Assembly (NCBI GenBank): GCA_023387715.1
Contig: JAEWHQ010000145.1
Span: 1 to 10,645, forward strand
DNA from: Pseudomonadota bacterium
GTDB lineage: Bacteria; Pseudomonadota; Alphaproteobacteria; Rhizobiales; Rhizobiaceae
Direction of reading: 5' to 3'
DNA: 10,645 nt
Positions 1 to 7,220 of this stretch are shown piece after piece. Position numbers and translations under genes: made by a program. Under the pieces are notes generated by a model. The model saw nothing but the letters and a program-made list of their open reading frames with translations, made no database searches and was not told the DNA's origin. How positions within the stretch are numbered: position 1 is the first letter of the stretch; every line of letters begins with the position of its first letter.

Positions 1-1
1 C

Positions 2-2092
2 TCTGCCATTGCACTGGCAAGCTTGCAGGTGAGTGCGCATATAGATCGTGCGAATTTCACCAGCCAGTCCCATGATGCACCTGATGCTGCTGCCATTCAA
101 ACAATGCTGAATGAAGCACGCTCCGCATTGCATATCAGTGATGCCATTTCTTTGGTTATTGCGGATGAAAACAATCAGGTGATGACCGGCTCAGGCCTGC
201 ACACCAGTGGTTTGAAAAACATTGCTGAACAGGTTTCTGAAAGCCAGCCTTTGTTGCTGTTTGGCGATAAAGCGGGCGTTATGGAAGTCGGTATTGATGG
301 CGAGACAAGCTTTGCCTCCCTCACCCATCCAACTTTCATGCGTAACCTGTCCGTGCTGGCTTATGAGCCAAAGCAAACCATTTTTGCTGAATGGCGTAAA
401 ACAGCTTCGCTGAACCTGACACTTTTTGCAGGCACATCCGGTGTTATGCTTGCCATTCTTTATGCCTATTTCAGCCAGGCAGCGCGTGCGCGTGAAGCTG
501 ATGATCTTTCTCAACAGATCCAGTGGCGCATTGATATGGCGCTTGCTCGCGGCCGTTGTGGCTTGTGGGATTGGGATATGGTGCGCGGTCGCATCTATTG
601 GTCGCGCTCCATGTACGAGATGCTCGGCTATGAATCTCAAGACAGCATTTTGGCATTTGGAGCCGTAGCAGCCATTGTTAATCCCGATGACGGCGATCTT
701 TATGATATTGCCAAACAGGCTGTCGCCGGTGAAATTTCGCAAGTCGATAAAGTCTTGCGTATGCGCCATGCCGATGGCTCCTGGGTGTGGATGCGTGTGC
801 GTGCAGAAGTTGCCACCGAAGGCGACCCGCATCTGGTTGGTATCGCATTTGACGTCAGTGAACAGCATCGATTCGCACAGGCCACTGCAGAAGCAGATAT
901 GCGCATCCGTGAAGCAATTGAAAACATTTCTGAGGCCTTCGTTCTCTGGGATGCTAAAGACCGTCTGGTGATGTCCAATTCCAAATATAATGAATATGCC
1001 GGACTTGAGGCTTCCGCTTTGCGTCCCGGCGTAATCCGCCAGCAAATCGAGCCGTTAATCCGCCCTGTCGCATTTGAACGCCGCATGGCCAACGAGCATA
1101 ATCGTGCTGGTGCAGAAACCTACGAGCGTCAATTGAGTGATGGTCGCTGGCTACAAGTTAACGAACGCCCGACACAAGATGGCGGACTGGTTTCAATCGC
1201 AACTGATATTACGCAGCTAAAACTGCATCAGGAGCGCATGGTTGAAAGTGAAGGCCGTCTGATGGCGACCATTCACGATCTTTCAGTTGCCCGTAAAGGC
1301 GAAAAAGACCGTGTCCGCGAATTGTCCGAATTAGCACGCAAATATGCCGCTGAAAAGGAACGTGCAGAAGGCGCAAACCGTGCCAAGTCCGAATTCCTTG
1401 CCAATATGTCTCACGAGCTGCGCACACCTTTGAATGCCATCATCGGCTTCTCAGAAATGATTCAGGCCGGCACCTTCGGCCCGCTCGGCTCCGATCGCTA
1501 TGAAGAATATATCAATGATATTCATTCAAGCGGCAACTATCTGCTGAACGTGATCAACGACATTCTGGATATGTCGAAAATTGAAGCTGGTCAGTTCTCG
1601 CTCGATCATGAAAAGATTGATCTCTGCCCGCTGATTAACGAAACTGTTCGTATGATCTCACTACAGGCAGAAGAGAAGCATATTCAGGTTCACACCCAAA
1701 TTGCGGATCGTCTGGCACTTCACGCCGATCGTCGCGCTGTTAAACAAATCCTGATTAACCTTTTGTCCAACGCGGTCAAATTTACCGGTTATGACGGCCA
1801 TATTACTGTGCGTGCACACCAAACACAGGCAGCTCTTTTCATCACCATTCAAGATACCGGCTGCGGTATTCCGAAATCAGCATTGAAGAAAATCGGTCAG
1901 CCATTTGAACAGGTGGAAAACCAGTTCACTAAGTCTCATACAGGTTCTGGCCTTGGCCTTGCGATTTCTCGCTCACTGGCTGAGTTGCATGGCGGAACGC
2001 TGCGTATCCGCTCCACCCAAGGTGTCGGCACAATTGTTTGCGTGCGTATCCCTGACCGCTCAGCTCAAAACGAAATCACACAAGCTGCGTAA
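2..2092 (+). CDS. pleC: PleC-like PAS sensor histidine kinase (5' end cut by window edge)
   Basis: Membrane-bound hybrid-free histidine kinase of the PleC/DivJ/PdhS class, which in alphaproteobacteria controls phosphorylation of the single-domain regulator DivK. The frame is open back to base 2 with no stop, so the gene starts outside the window; the TTG at 23 is internal and not a convincing start. In order: an extracytoplasmic N-terminal part (to about 400), one hydrophobic segment (about 410-475, FAGTSGVMLAILYAYF), a PAS domain (about 530-870), a second PAS domain (about 895-1220), a charged coiled-coil linker, a HisKA domain with phospho-accepting His at 1412-1414 (NMSHELRTPLNAIIGFSEM), and a HATPase_c domain with N-box (NLLSNAVKF), G1 (DTGCGIP) and G2 (GSGLGLAIS). 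The HisKA stretch with GPLGSDRYEEYINDI and INDILDMSKIEAG is typical of the DivK-interacting family. There is no receiver domain. Being next to glnE agrees, from memory, with pleC in Sinorhizobium. Kinase certain; the pleC name is inference from the HisKA signature and synteny, and DivJ or PdhS paralogues remain possible. Confidence 0.9.
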   Translation, partial: SAIALASLQVSAHIDRANFTSQSHDAPDAAAIQTMLNEARSALHISDAISLVIADENNQVMTGSGLHTSGLKNIAEQVSESQPLLLFGDKAGVMEVGIDGETSFASLTHPTFMRNLSVLAYEPKQTIFAEWRKTASLNLTLFAGTSGVMLAILYAYFSQAARAREADDLSQQIQWRIDMALARGRCGLWDWDMVRGRIYWSRSMYEMLGYESQDSILAFGAVAAIVNPDDGDLYDIAKQAVAGEISQVDKVLRMRHADGSWVWMRVRAEVATEGDPHLVGIAFDVSEQHRFAQATAEADMRIREAIENISEAFVLWDAKDRLVMSNSKYNEYAGLEASALRPGVIRQQIEPLIRPVAFERRMANEHNRAGAETYERQLSDGRWLQVNERPTQDGGLVSIATDITQLKLHQERMVESEGRLMATIHDLSVARKGEKDRVRELSELARKYAAEKERAEGANRAKSEFLANMSHELRTPLNAIIGFSEMIQAGTFGPLGSDRYEEYINDIHSSGNYLLNVINDILDMSKIEAGQFSLDHEKIDLCPLINETVRMISLQAEEKHIQVHTQIADRLALHADRRAVKQILINLLSNAVKFTGYDGHITVRAHQTQAALFITIQDTGCGIPKSALKKIGQPFEQVENQFTKSHTGSGLGLAISRSLAELHGGTLRIRSTQGVGTIVCVRIPDRSAQNEITQAA

Positions 2093-5012
2093 AAGCTGCA
2101 CGGGCATCAACTGAATATTCATTCAGCTGATATTCCAGCACTCGTAAATCCGGCAATTGTGCAACCTGACACAAAAGCTCGACCATGCCGGGTAGAAATT
2201 CTTCAGGATTGAAATCATCGCCTAAGCACAGACGAATGGTCTGGCTTAAATTGGTGTAAAGCTGACAGATTTCAGTAAGCTTTTCGCACATATCCGCAGA
2301 GGCAAATTCCAGCTTCATGTGGTGTAAAATGGCCTGTGTTGTCATACCAGAGGGCTTCACAGTCACCTGCCCCGTTAATACGGCATATTGAGCGATGAAT
2401 TCTAAATCCATCATACCGCCGGTTTTTAATTTAAAATCCCAAATGTGACGTGCAGGTTTTTCTTCCTCCACAAGGCGACGCATTTTCTGAACATCTTCAG
2501 CAATTTTAGCGCCATCTCGCGGCATAGACAAAACATCGCAGATGATGTTTTCAACCCGTAAGGTCAGCTCTTCATCACCTGCAATAGGCCGCGCACGGGT
2601 GAGTGCCATATGCTCCCATGTCCACGCCTCCTGTCGCTGATATTTATCAAAAGAACTCACATGAGTTGCGACAGGCCCCTTATTGCCGGATGGACGCAAA
2701 CGTAAATCCACCTGATATAAAATCCCTTCCGCAGTCGGCGCAGATAAGGCCGCCACCAAGCGCTGTGTCATGCGCATATAATATTGCGACACATGTAATG
2801 GCTTTTCACCATCCGAATATTCAACCTCTTCAGGGTGATCGTAAAGCAGGATCAAATCGACATCCGAGCTCCCAGTCAATTCACGACTCCCCAGTTTACC
2901 CATCGCAAGCACCGTGGTTTTCCCACCCGTGATCTTGCCGTGCCGTCTGCCAAACTCTTCTTCGACAGCCTCCATTGCACGCGTAATCATCAGCTCTGCC
3001 AGATCAGAAAAGGCTTTCCCCGCCCGCACGCCGTCAATGGCGCCGGTCAATAAGCGGATACCAATCAAAAAGCGATGTTCGGCAGCAAAAATACGTAAGC
3101 GATCCAAGATATCTTCATAGATACTGGCTGAACCCAAAAAGGCTTTGAGCCGCGTTTCCAAATAGTTAAGCGTCGGCATTTCTGCAAAAATTGCCGGATC
3201 CAGCAATCCGTCAAAAATATGCGGTTTACGGGTGATAATATCCGCCATTCGTGGCGCAACACTCATCACCAAAACTAACAGTTTCAACAAACGCGGATTG
3301 GTTTGTAAAAGTGAAAAAAGCTGAATACCAGCAGGCAAGCCTTGCAAGAAACTATCAAAGCGCACCAATGTATCATCAGCCTGTTTGGTTTCCGCAAAAG
3401 CTTGCAACAAGGCCGGAGTGAGTTCTGTCAAACGCTCACGCGCTTCTGCCGATTGCGTGGCGCGGTAGCGGCCAAAATGCCAGCCCCTGATAATTCTGCA
3501 AATGTCGGAAGGCCGTTGGAACCCCATTTTTGACAGGGTTTCAATCGTACCCGGATCATCATCTTCACCGGTAAAAACTAAATTGCCCGCATCATTGCCA
3601 AGCTCAGCAGCTTTTTCAAAAAGCACAGCATAATGTTTCTCAACTGTCTTCAGACAATGCAGCAGATTTTTGGTGAAGGTCAAAACATCAGCATACCCCA
3701 TCAGATGAGCAATGCGTGCCAACCCTTCATCATCTTCAGGCAATGTGTGACTTTGCTCATCATTCACCATCTGAATGCGATGCTCTACATCGCGCAAGAA
3801 GCTATATTGCGCTGTCAGATCATCGCGGGCCTGCAAAGTAATCCAGCCGAATTCTGCTAATATTTGCAGCATCGCAATCGTTTGTGAGCCACGCAGTTGC
3901 GGAAAACGTCCGCCAGCAATCAGCTGTTGGGTTTGCACAAAAAACTCGATCTCGCGAATACCGCCACGGCCTAATTTTACATTATGTCCGTGAATCGCAA
4001 TATGGCCATGCCCTTTATGGGCATGGATTTGCCGCTTGATTGAATGAACATCTGCAATCGCTGCATAATCGAGATATTTGCGCCAGATATAAGGAGAAAG
4101 CTCTTGCAAGAAAGCATTGCCAGCTTTGATATCGCCCGCGACAGGACGCGCCTTGATCATCGCGGCACGTTCCCAGTTCTGCCCGCGCCCTTCATAATAA
4201 TGCAGGGCAAAACCAAACGGAATGGCCAGCGGCGTCGAACCCGGATCGGGGCGTAATCTCAAATCCGTGCGAAAAACATATCCATCCACTGTGCGCTCCT
4301 GCATGATGCGCAGCAAACGTCGGGCAAGGCGTGAAAATGTTTCAACGCATTCATAAGGATCACCGATAAAAGGACTTTGTTCGTCAATCAGAATAATCAG
4401 GTCAATATCAGAGGAATAATTAAGCTCGCAAGCACCAAACTTGCCCATCGCCAAAACAATCCAGCCACAATCCTTTTCCGGATTATCCGGATCGGACAAT
4501 GTGATTTTTCCTTTTGCCGCCGCATCCCGCAACAAAAAACGCACCGTCGCACCCAGGCAGATTTCTGCTAAATCAGTGATCCATTGGGTCGTAGCCGCTG
4601 TATTGAAAAGTCCAGCCAGATCACAAAGTGCGATCAATATATGCGCTTTGTTTTTACCGCGTCTTAAACCAGCCATCAGGCTGTTCTCAGTCGCACCCTC
4701 ACCGGTACCGCATTGTTTAATATCAGCAAAGATATCACTCAAAATCAATTCTGGTGAGGTACTGCCTAACTTTGCTAAAACTTCCGGAAAGCGCAGCAAA
4801 TAATCCCGGATATAAGGGGATAGATCAAGCACAGAGCCAATAAAACCGGCCGCACTTTCATCAGCCAATAAGGATGTTAGCCCAACAAGGTTTTCTTCTT
4901 CCGCACGCTTTTGCAGCTCATTTAAATATTGCTGCGCTGCCTGCACATCTACCGGTGTCAGAACGCGCTGCAACCGATGAAAAAATAAATGCCCTGCCGT
5001 GTCTGATGCCAT
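2076..5012 (-). CDS. glnE: Bifunctional glutamine synthetase adenylyltransferase/adenylyl-removing enzyme
   Basis: Cytoplasmic enzyme that adenylylates glutamine synthetase (GlnA) to switch it off and phosphorolytically removes AMP to switch it on, under PII (GlnB/GlnK) and glutamine control. The 978-residue protein has the expected tandem architecture. The N-terminal adenylyl-removing nucleotidyltransferase carries GKFGACELNYSSDIDLI, with the metal-binding pair at D202/D204, followed by a helical domain with GRGGIREIEFFVQ near residue 345. The C-terminal adenylyl transferase has GKLGSRELTGSSDVDLILL with D717/D719, followed by KTGGMMDLEFIAQY near 855. Both DxD pairs are intact, so both activities should be present. 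Length fits alphaproteobacterial GlnE (slightly longer than the enterobacterial enzyme). The ATG start has only a weak GGTG-like ribosome site and lies 24 nt after the sensor kinase stop, which suggests an operon with translational coupling. The 3' end overlaps the convergent pleC-like gene by 17 bp. No truncation or frameshift seen. Confidence 0.97.
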   Translation of the reverse strand: MASDTAGHLFFHRLQRVLTPVDVQAAQQYLNELQKRAEEENLVGLTSLLADESAAGFIGSVLDLSPYIRDYLLRFPEVLAKLGSTSPELILSDIFADIKQCGTGEGATENSLMAGLRRGKNKAHILIALCDLAGLFNTAATTQWITDLAEICLGATVRFLLRDAAAKGKITLSDPDNPEKDCGWIVLAMGKFGACELNYSSDIDLIILIDEQSPFIGDPYECVETFSRLARRLLRIMQERTVDGYVFRTDLRLRPDPGSTPLAIPFGFALHYYEGRGQNWERAAMIKARPVAGDIKAGNAFLQELSPYIWRKYLDYAAIADVHSIKRQIHAHKGHGHIAIHGHNVKLGRGGIREIEFFVQTQQLIAGGRFPQLRGSQTIAMLQILAEFGWITLQARDDLTAQYSFLRDVEHRIQMVNDEQSHTLPEDDEGLARIAHLMGYADVLTFTKNLLHCLKTVEKHYAVLFEKAAELGNDAGNLVFTGEDDDPGTIETLSKMGFQRPSDICRIIRGWHFGRYRATQSAEARERLTELTPALLQAFAETKQADDTLVRFDSFLQGLPAGIQLFSLLQTNPRLLKLLVLVMSVAPRMADIITRKPHIFDGLLDPAIFAEMPTLNYLETRLKAFLGSASIYEDILDRLRIFAAEHRFLIGIRLLTGAIDGVRAGKAFSDLAELMITRAMEAVEEEFGRRHGKITGGKTTVLAMGKLGSRELTGSSDVDLILLYDHPEEVEYSDGEKPLHVSQYYMRMTQRLVAALSAPTAEGILYQVDLRLRPSGNKGPVATHVSSFDKYQRQEAWTWEHMALTRARPIAGDEELTLRVENIICDVLSMPRDGAKIAEDVQKMRRLVEEEKPARHIWDFKLKTGGMMDLEFIAQYAVLTGQVTVKPSGMTTQAILHHMKLEFASADMCEKLTEICQLYTNLSQTIRLCLGDDFNPEEFLPGMVELLCQVAQLPDLRVLEYQLNEYSVDARAAFTQLV
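2107..2130. repeat. Small hairpin just after the pleC stop, inside the glnE 3' end
   Basis: CTGAAT (2111-2116) and ATTCAG (2121-2126) pair around a 4-nt loop; beyond one A/C mismatch, TCA (2107-2109) pairs with TGA (2128-2130). It lies 15 nt after the pleC stop and in glnE codons. There is no U tract on the plus strand, so a terminator role for pleC is weak. Confidence 0.3.
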
Positions 5013-5036
5013 TCATCACCAAATTATGCTTAAGAT

Positions 5037-6449
5037 TCAGCTCTCCGAATGACGCGGGAACTCCAGAACCACGCGCAATCCGCCCTCACCTTCAGATAAA
5101 ACATTATCCTCCAGTGTCAGGCTGCCACCGTGCAATTTCATAACCGCCTTGGCAAGACTTAATCCAAGCCCAGAACCTGGTTGTGTGCGGCTTTCTTCCA
5201 AGCGCACAAACCGCTCTGTCACCTTCTCACGCATATCAGCGGCAATGCCTGGGCCATTATCGGCGACAAAAATACGCAACAGCTTGTCATCCACATCCAT
5301 ACCGACATGTACCTTGGCAGGTTTTTCATCGGATGCGGCATATTTAATGGCATTATCGACGAGATTGGAAATGGTTTGCGCTATCAGTTCACGGTTAAAG
5401 CGAATAGGTGTTTCACTTAGATCACCAAGTTCCAGATCAACACCGGCATCCTCTGCCACCGGCTCATACATTTCCACCACATCGCGTAATATTGGTGCCA
5501 CCGGCTGAACGGCAAAGTTTTCTGCCGAGAACCCAGCTTCAAGACGCGAGATCATCAAAATAGCATTGAAGGTCAAAATCAGCTGATCTGATTCAACAAT
5601 AATGGATTCCAACGCCTCATGATAATCCTGCGTTTTCTTTTTGCCGGAAAGTGCAGCCTCCGCCCGGTTGCGCAATCTTGTCAGCGGTGTTTTCAAATCA
5701 TGGGCAATATTGTCTGAGACATGTTTCAGCCCCTCATTTAGCTCCTGAATACGCGCCAACATGATATTTAAATTGCCGGACAGACGATCAAATTCATCGC
5801 CGGAACCATTAACCGGTAAGCGTCCGGACAAATCACCATCCATAATGCGTTGAGAAGCGGTTGAAACATCACCGATGCGCTTAAGCGCTTGCCGCCCGAC
5901 AAAGAACCAGATCAAAACTGCGCCGATCCCCATAATCGCCAATGCGAGCATAAGCGAACGCTGGATGATGTCACGAATACGATCTGAATCGCTTAAGTCA
6001 CGTCCGACCATCACACGCATGCCATTTGGCAATGCAATCACCACCGCAATGGCACGATGCTGGCGCTCAGTCAGCTGATCGCCATATCGGTTATAAAGGA
6101 AAGAACGTTCAACAAAGCCATCCGTATCCAACACGCCCGGCTCAATGCTTTCCACATTGCCGGCAAGAATGCGGCCGGTGACATCAGCCACAAGATAAAG
6201 ATAAGCACCCGGCTGGCGGGAGCGATAATCAATGCTTCGAACAAGAGCTGGAATGCCGCCGCGATTATAGGTCTTGCCAATATTGATGACTTCTTCATTC
6301 AATGCTTGACGCGTTTGCCCTTCAAGCAGAGAGGCTGAAAGCGTCGTCATATAAAGAATGATCACAACTGAACCGACAAAAAACAACAGCAAATAAAGCG
6401 CAGAAAGACGCGCTGCTGTTGTTTTCATAATCGCGGAAAACCAACTCAT
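5037..6449 (-). CDS. Sensor histidine kinase of a two-component system (HAMP type)
   Basis: Inner-membrane sensor kinase that should phosphorylate the response regulator encoded just upstream. The 470 residues show TM1 (about 12-36), a periplasmic sensor region of about 125 residues with no motif I recognise, TM2 (about 165-185), HAMP linker (about 186-240, including RIMDGDLSGRLPV), HisKA with phospho-accepting H250 (NIAHDLKTPLTRL), and HATPase_c with N-box N366 (NLVDNAIKY), G1 (DNGPGI, 397-402), F-box (ERFVRLEESR) and G2 (GSGLGLSLA, 425-433). All catalytic boxes are intact. The gene begins 9 nt after the regulator stop and lacks a clear ribosome site, so translation is probably coupled to the regulator. 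glnE follows after 24 nt. An orthologous pair is, from memory, conserved between degP and glnE in rhizobia, but I know of no established signal and assign no gene name. Neighbouring DegP hints at envelope sensing, which is only inference. Confidence 0.95.
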   Translation of the reverse strand: MSWFSAIMKTTAARLSALYLLLFFVGSVVIILYMTTLSASLLEGQTRQALNEEVINIGKTYNRGGIPALVRSIDYRSRQPGAYLYLVADVTGRILAGNVESIEPGVLDTDGFVERSFLYNRYGDQLTERQHRAIAVVIALPNGMRVMVGRDLSDSDRIRDIIQRSLMLALAIMGIGAVLIWFFVGRQALKRIGDVSTASQRIMDGDLSGRLPVNGSGDEFDRLSGNLNIMLARIQELNEGLKHVSDNIAHDLKTPLTRLRNRAEAALSGKKKTQDYHEALESIIVESDQLILTFNAILMISRLEAGFSAENFAVQPVAPILRDVVEMYEPVAEDAGVDLELGDLSETPIRFNRELIAQTISNLVDNAIKYAASDEKPAKVHVGMDVDDKLLRIFVADNGPGIAADMREKVTERFVRLEESRTQPGSGLGLSLAKAVMKLHGGSLTLEDNVLSEGEGGLRVVLEFPRHSES

Positions 6450-6458
6450 TTTAAATAA

Positions 6459-7157
6459 TCACTTAGCTTTGGCACGCGGTGCGTTTTCGGCTTTCAGCAT
6501 ATAGCCAGCCCCGCGAATTGTATGAAGCAAAGGCTGATCAAAGCCTTTTTCAATCTTGCTGCGCAAACGTGAGATGTGGACATCAATCACGTTGGTTTGC
6601 GGATCGAAATGATAATCCCAGACATTTTCCAAGAGCATTGTGCGTGTCACCACCTGTCCGGCATGACGCATCAAATATTCAAGCAAACGAAATTCACGCG
6701 GCTGCAAAGCAATATCAATGCCGCCACGGCAAGCACTATGCGAAAGGCGATCAAGCTCCAGATCACCAACGCGGTAAATTGTTTCGGCTTCACGCGGATT
6801 GGAGCGACGCTGCAACACTTCCACGCGGGCAAGAAGTTCAGAAAAAGCATATGGCTTGGTGACATAATCATCACCACCGGCACGAAGGCCGGTCACACGG
6901 TCATCCACCTGCCCAAGCGCAGAAAGAATGAGTACCGGCGTTTCATTGCCTTGTGCCCGCAGGCCTGCAACAACCGATAATCCATCACGACGCGGCAGCA
7001 TACGATCAACAATCAAAACATCATAATTACCGGTTTCAGCCAAAGCCGCACCGGTTTCGCCGTCACCGGCAATTTCAGTCATATGTCCGGCTTCAGAAAA
7101 AGCTTTCTGTAAATAACGCGCAGCTTCACTGTCATCTTCAATGACTAAAATTTTCAT
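6459..7157 (-). CDS. OmpR/PhoB-family response regulator
   Basis: DNA-binding transcriptional regulator of 232 residues, partner of the kinase encoded 9 nt downstream. The receiver domain (about 1-115) has the acidic pair D8/D9, phospho-accepting D51 (LIVDRMLP), S79 in the switch position and K101 (VTKPYAFSELLAR). The C-terminal winged-helix domain (about 128-227) contains LQPREFRLLEYLMRHAGQ, the recognition-helix region TNVIDVHISRLRSKI and the terminal hairpin IRGAGYMLK. Domain order and length are standard for the family. The ATG start is supported by a good Shine-Dalgarno (GGGGAAGG) 6 nt upstream. The gene is first in a regulator-kinase-glnE unit and sits directly after a strong terminator-like hairpin that follows degP, so it must use its own promoter, one inside the degP 3' end, or readthrough. 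Its target genes cannot be deduced from this window. Class is certain; the specific name is unknown. Confidence 0.96.
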   Translation of the reverse strand: MKILVIEDDSEAARYLQKAFSEAGHMTEIAGDGETGAALAETGNYDVLIVDRMLPRRDGLSVVAGLRAQGNETPVLILSALGQVDDRVTGLRAGGDDYVTKPYAFSELLARVEVLQRRSNPREAETIYRVGDLELDRLSHSACRGGIDIALQPREFRLLEYLMRHAGQVVTRTMLLENVWDYHFDPQTNVIDVHISRLRSKIEKGFDQPLLHTIRGAGYMLKAENAPRAKAK

Positions 7158-7163
7158 ATCCGG

Positions 7164-7171
7164 CCTTCCCC
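7164..7171 (-). promoter_or_regulatory. Ribosome binding site of the response regulator
   Basis: GGGGAAGG on the minus strand, 6 nt before the ATG at 7155-7157. It fixes that start. It abuts the U tract of the preceding hairpin, leaving almost no leader between terminator and ribosome site. Confidence 0.7.
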
Positions 7172-7204
7172 ATAAAATATTGGCGGGCTACCCAGCCCGC
7201 CAAT
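7171..7204 (-). terminator. Probable rho-independent terminator of degP
   Basis: A perfect 11-bp GC-rich stem (ATTGGCGGGCT at 7179-7189 pairing with AGCCCGCCAAT at 7194-7204) closes a 4-nt loop. On the minus strand it begins 17 nt after the degP stop and is followed by ATATTTTATG, a moderate U tract. It ends just before the response regulator ribosome site, so it separates degP from the downstream unit, fully or partly. On the plus strand it is followed by a T-rich run too, but no plus-strand gene ends here. Confidence 0.8.
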
Positions 7205-7220
7205 TTGATTTTTAGTTCAA

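Noticed and set aside
23..25. TTG as the start of the PleC-like kinase
   Set aside because: The frame stays open to base 2, the sequence around TTG shows no ribosome site, and a kinase of this class needs more N-terminal sequence, so the gene is simply cut by the window.
191..1045. Long open frame of 284 codons on the minus strand, antisense to the pleC-like gene
   Set aside because: It lies wholly within a well-supported kinase gene, shows no recognisable domain, and has Cys/His/Thr-rich composition expected from reading a coding strand backward. Coding of the opposite frame explains its openness.
4441..4803. Open frame of 120 codons on the plus strand inside glnE, with several shorter ones
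   Set aside because: glnE is intact with both catalytic domains across this stretch; the antisense frames have no ribosome site or family resemblance that I can see.
7174..7204. TTGGCG, 18-bp spacer, TATTTT read as a promoter for the response regulator
   Set aside because: Only 4 of 6 matches in each box, and the same bases form a perfect hairpin plus U tract that is better explained as a terminator; kept only as an alternative.
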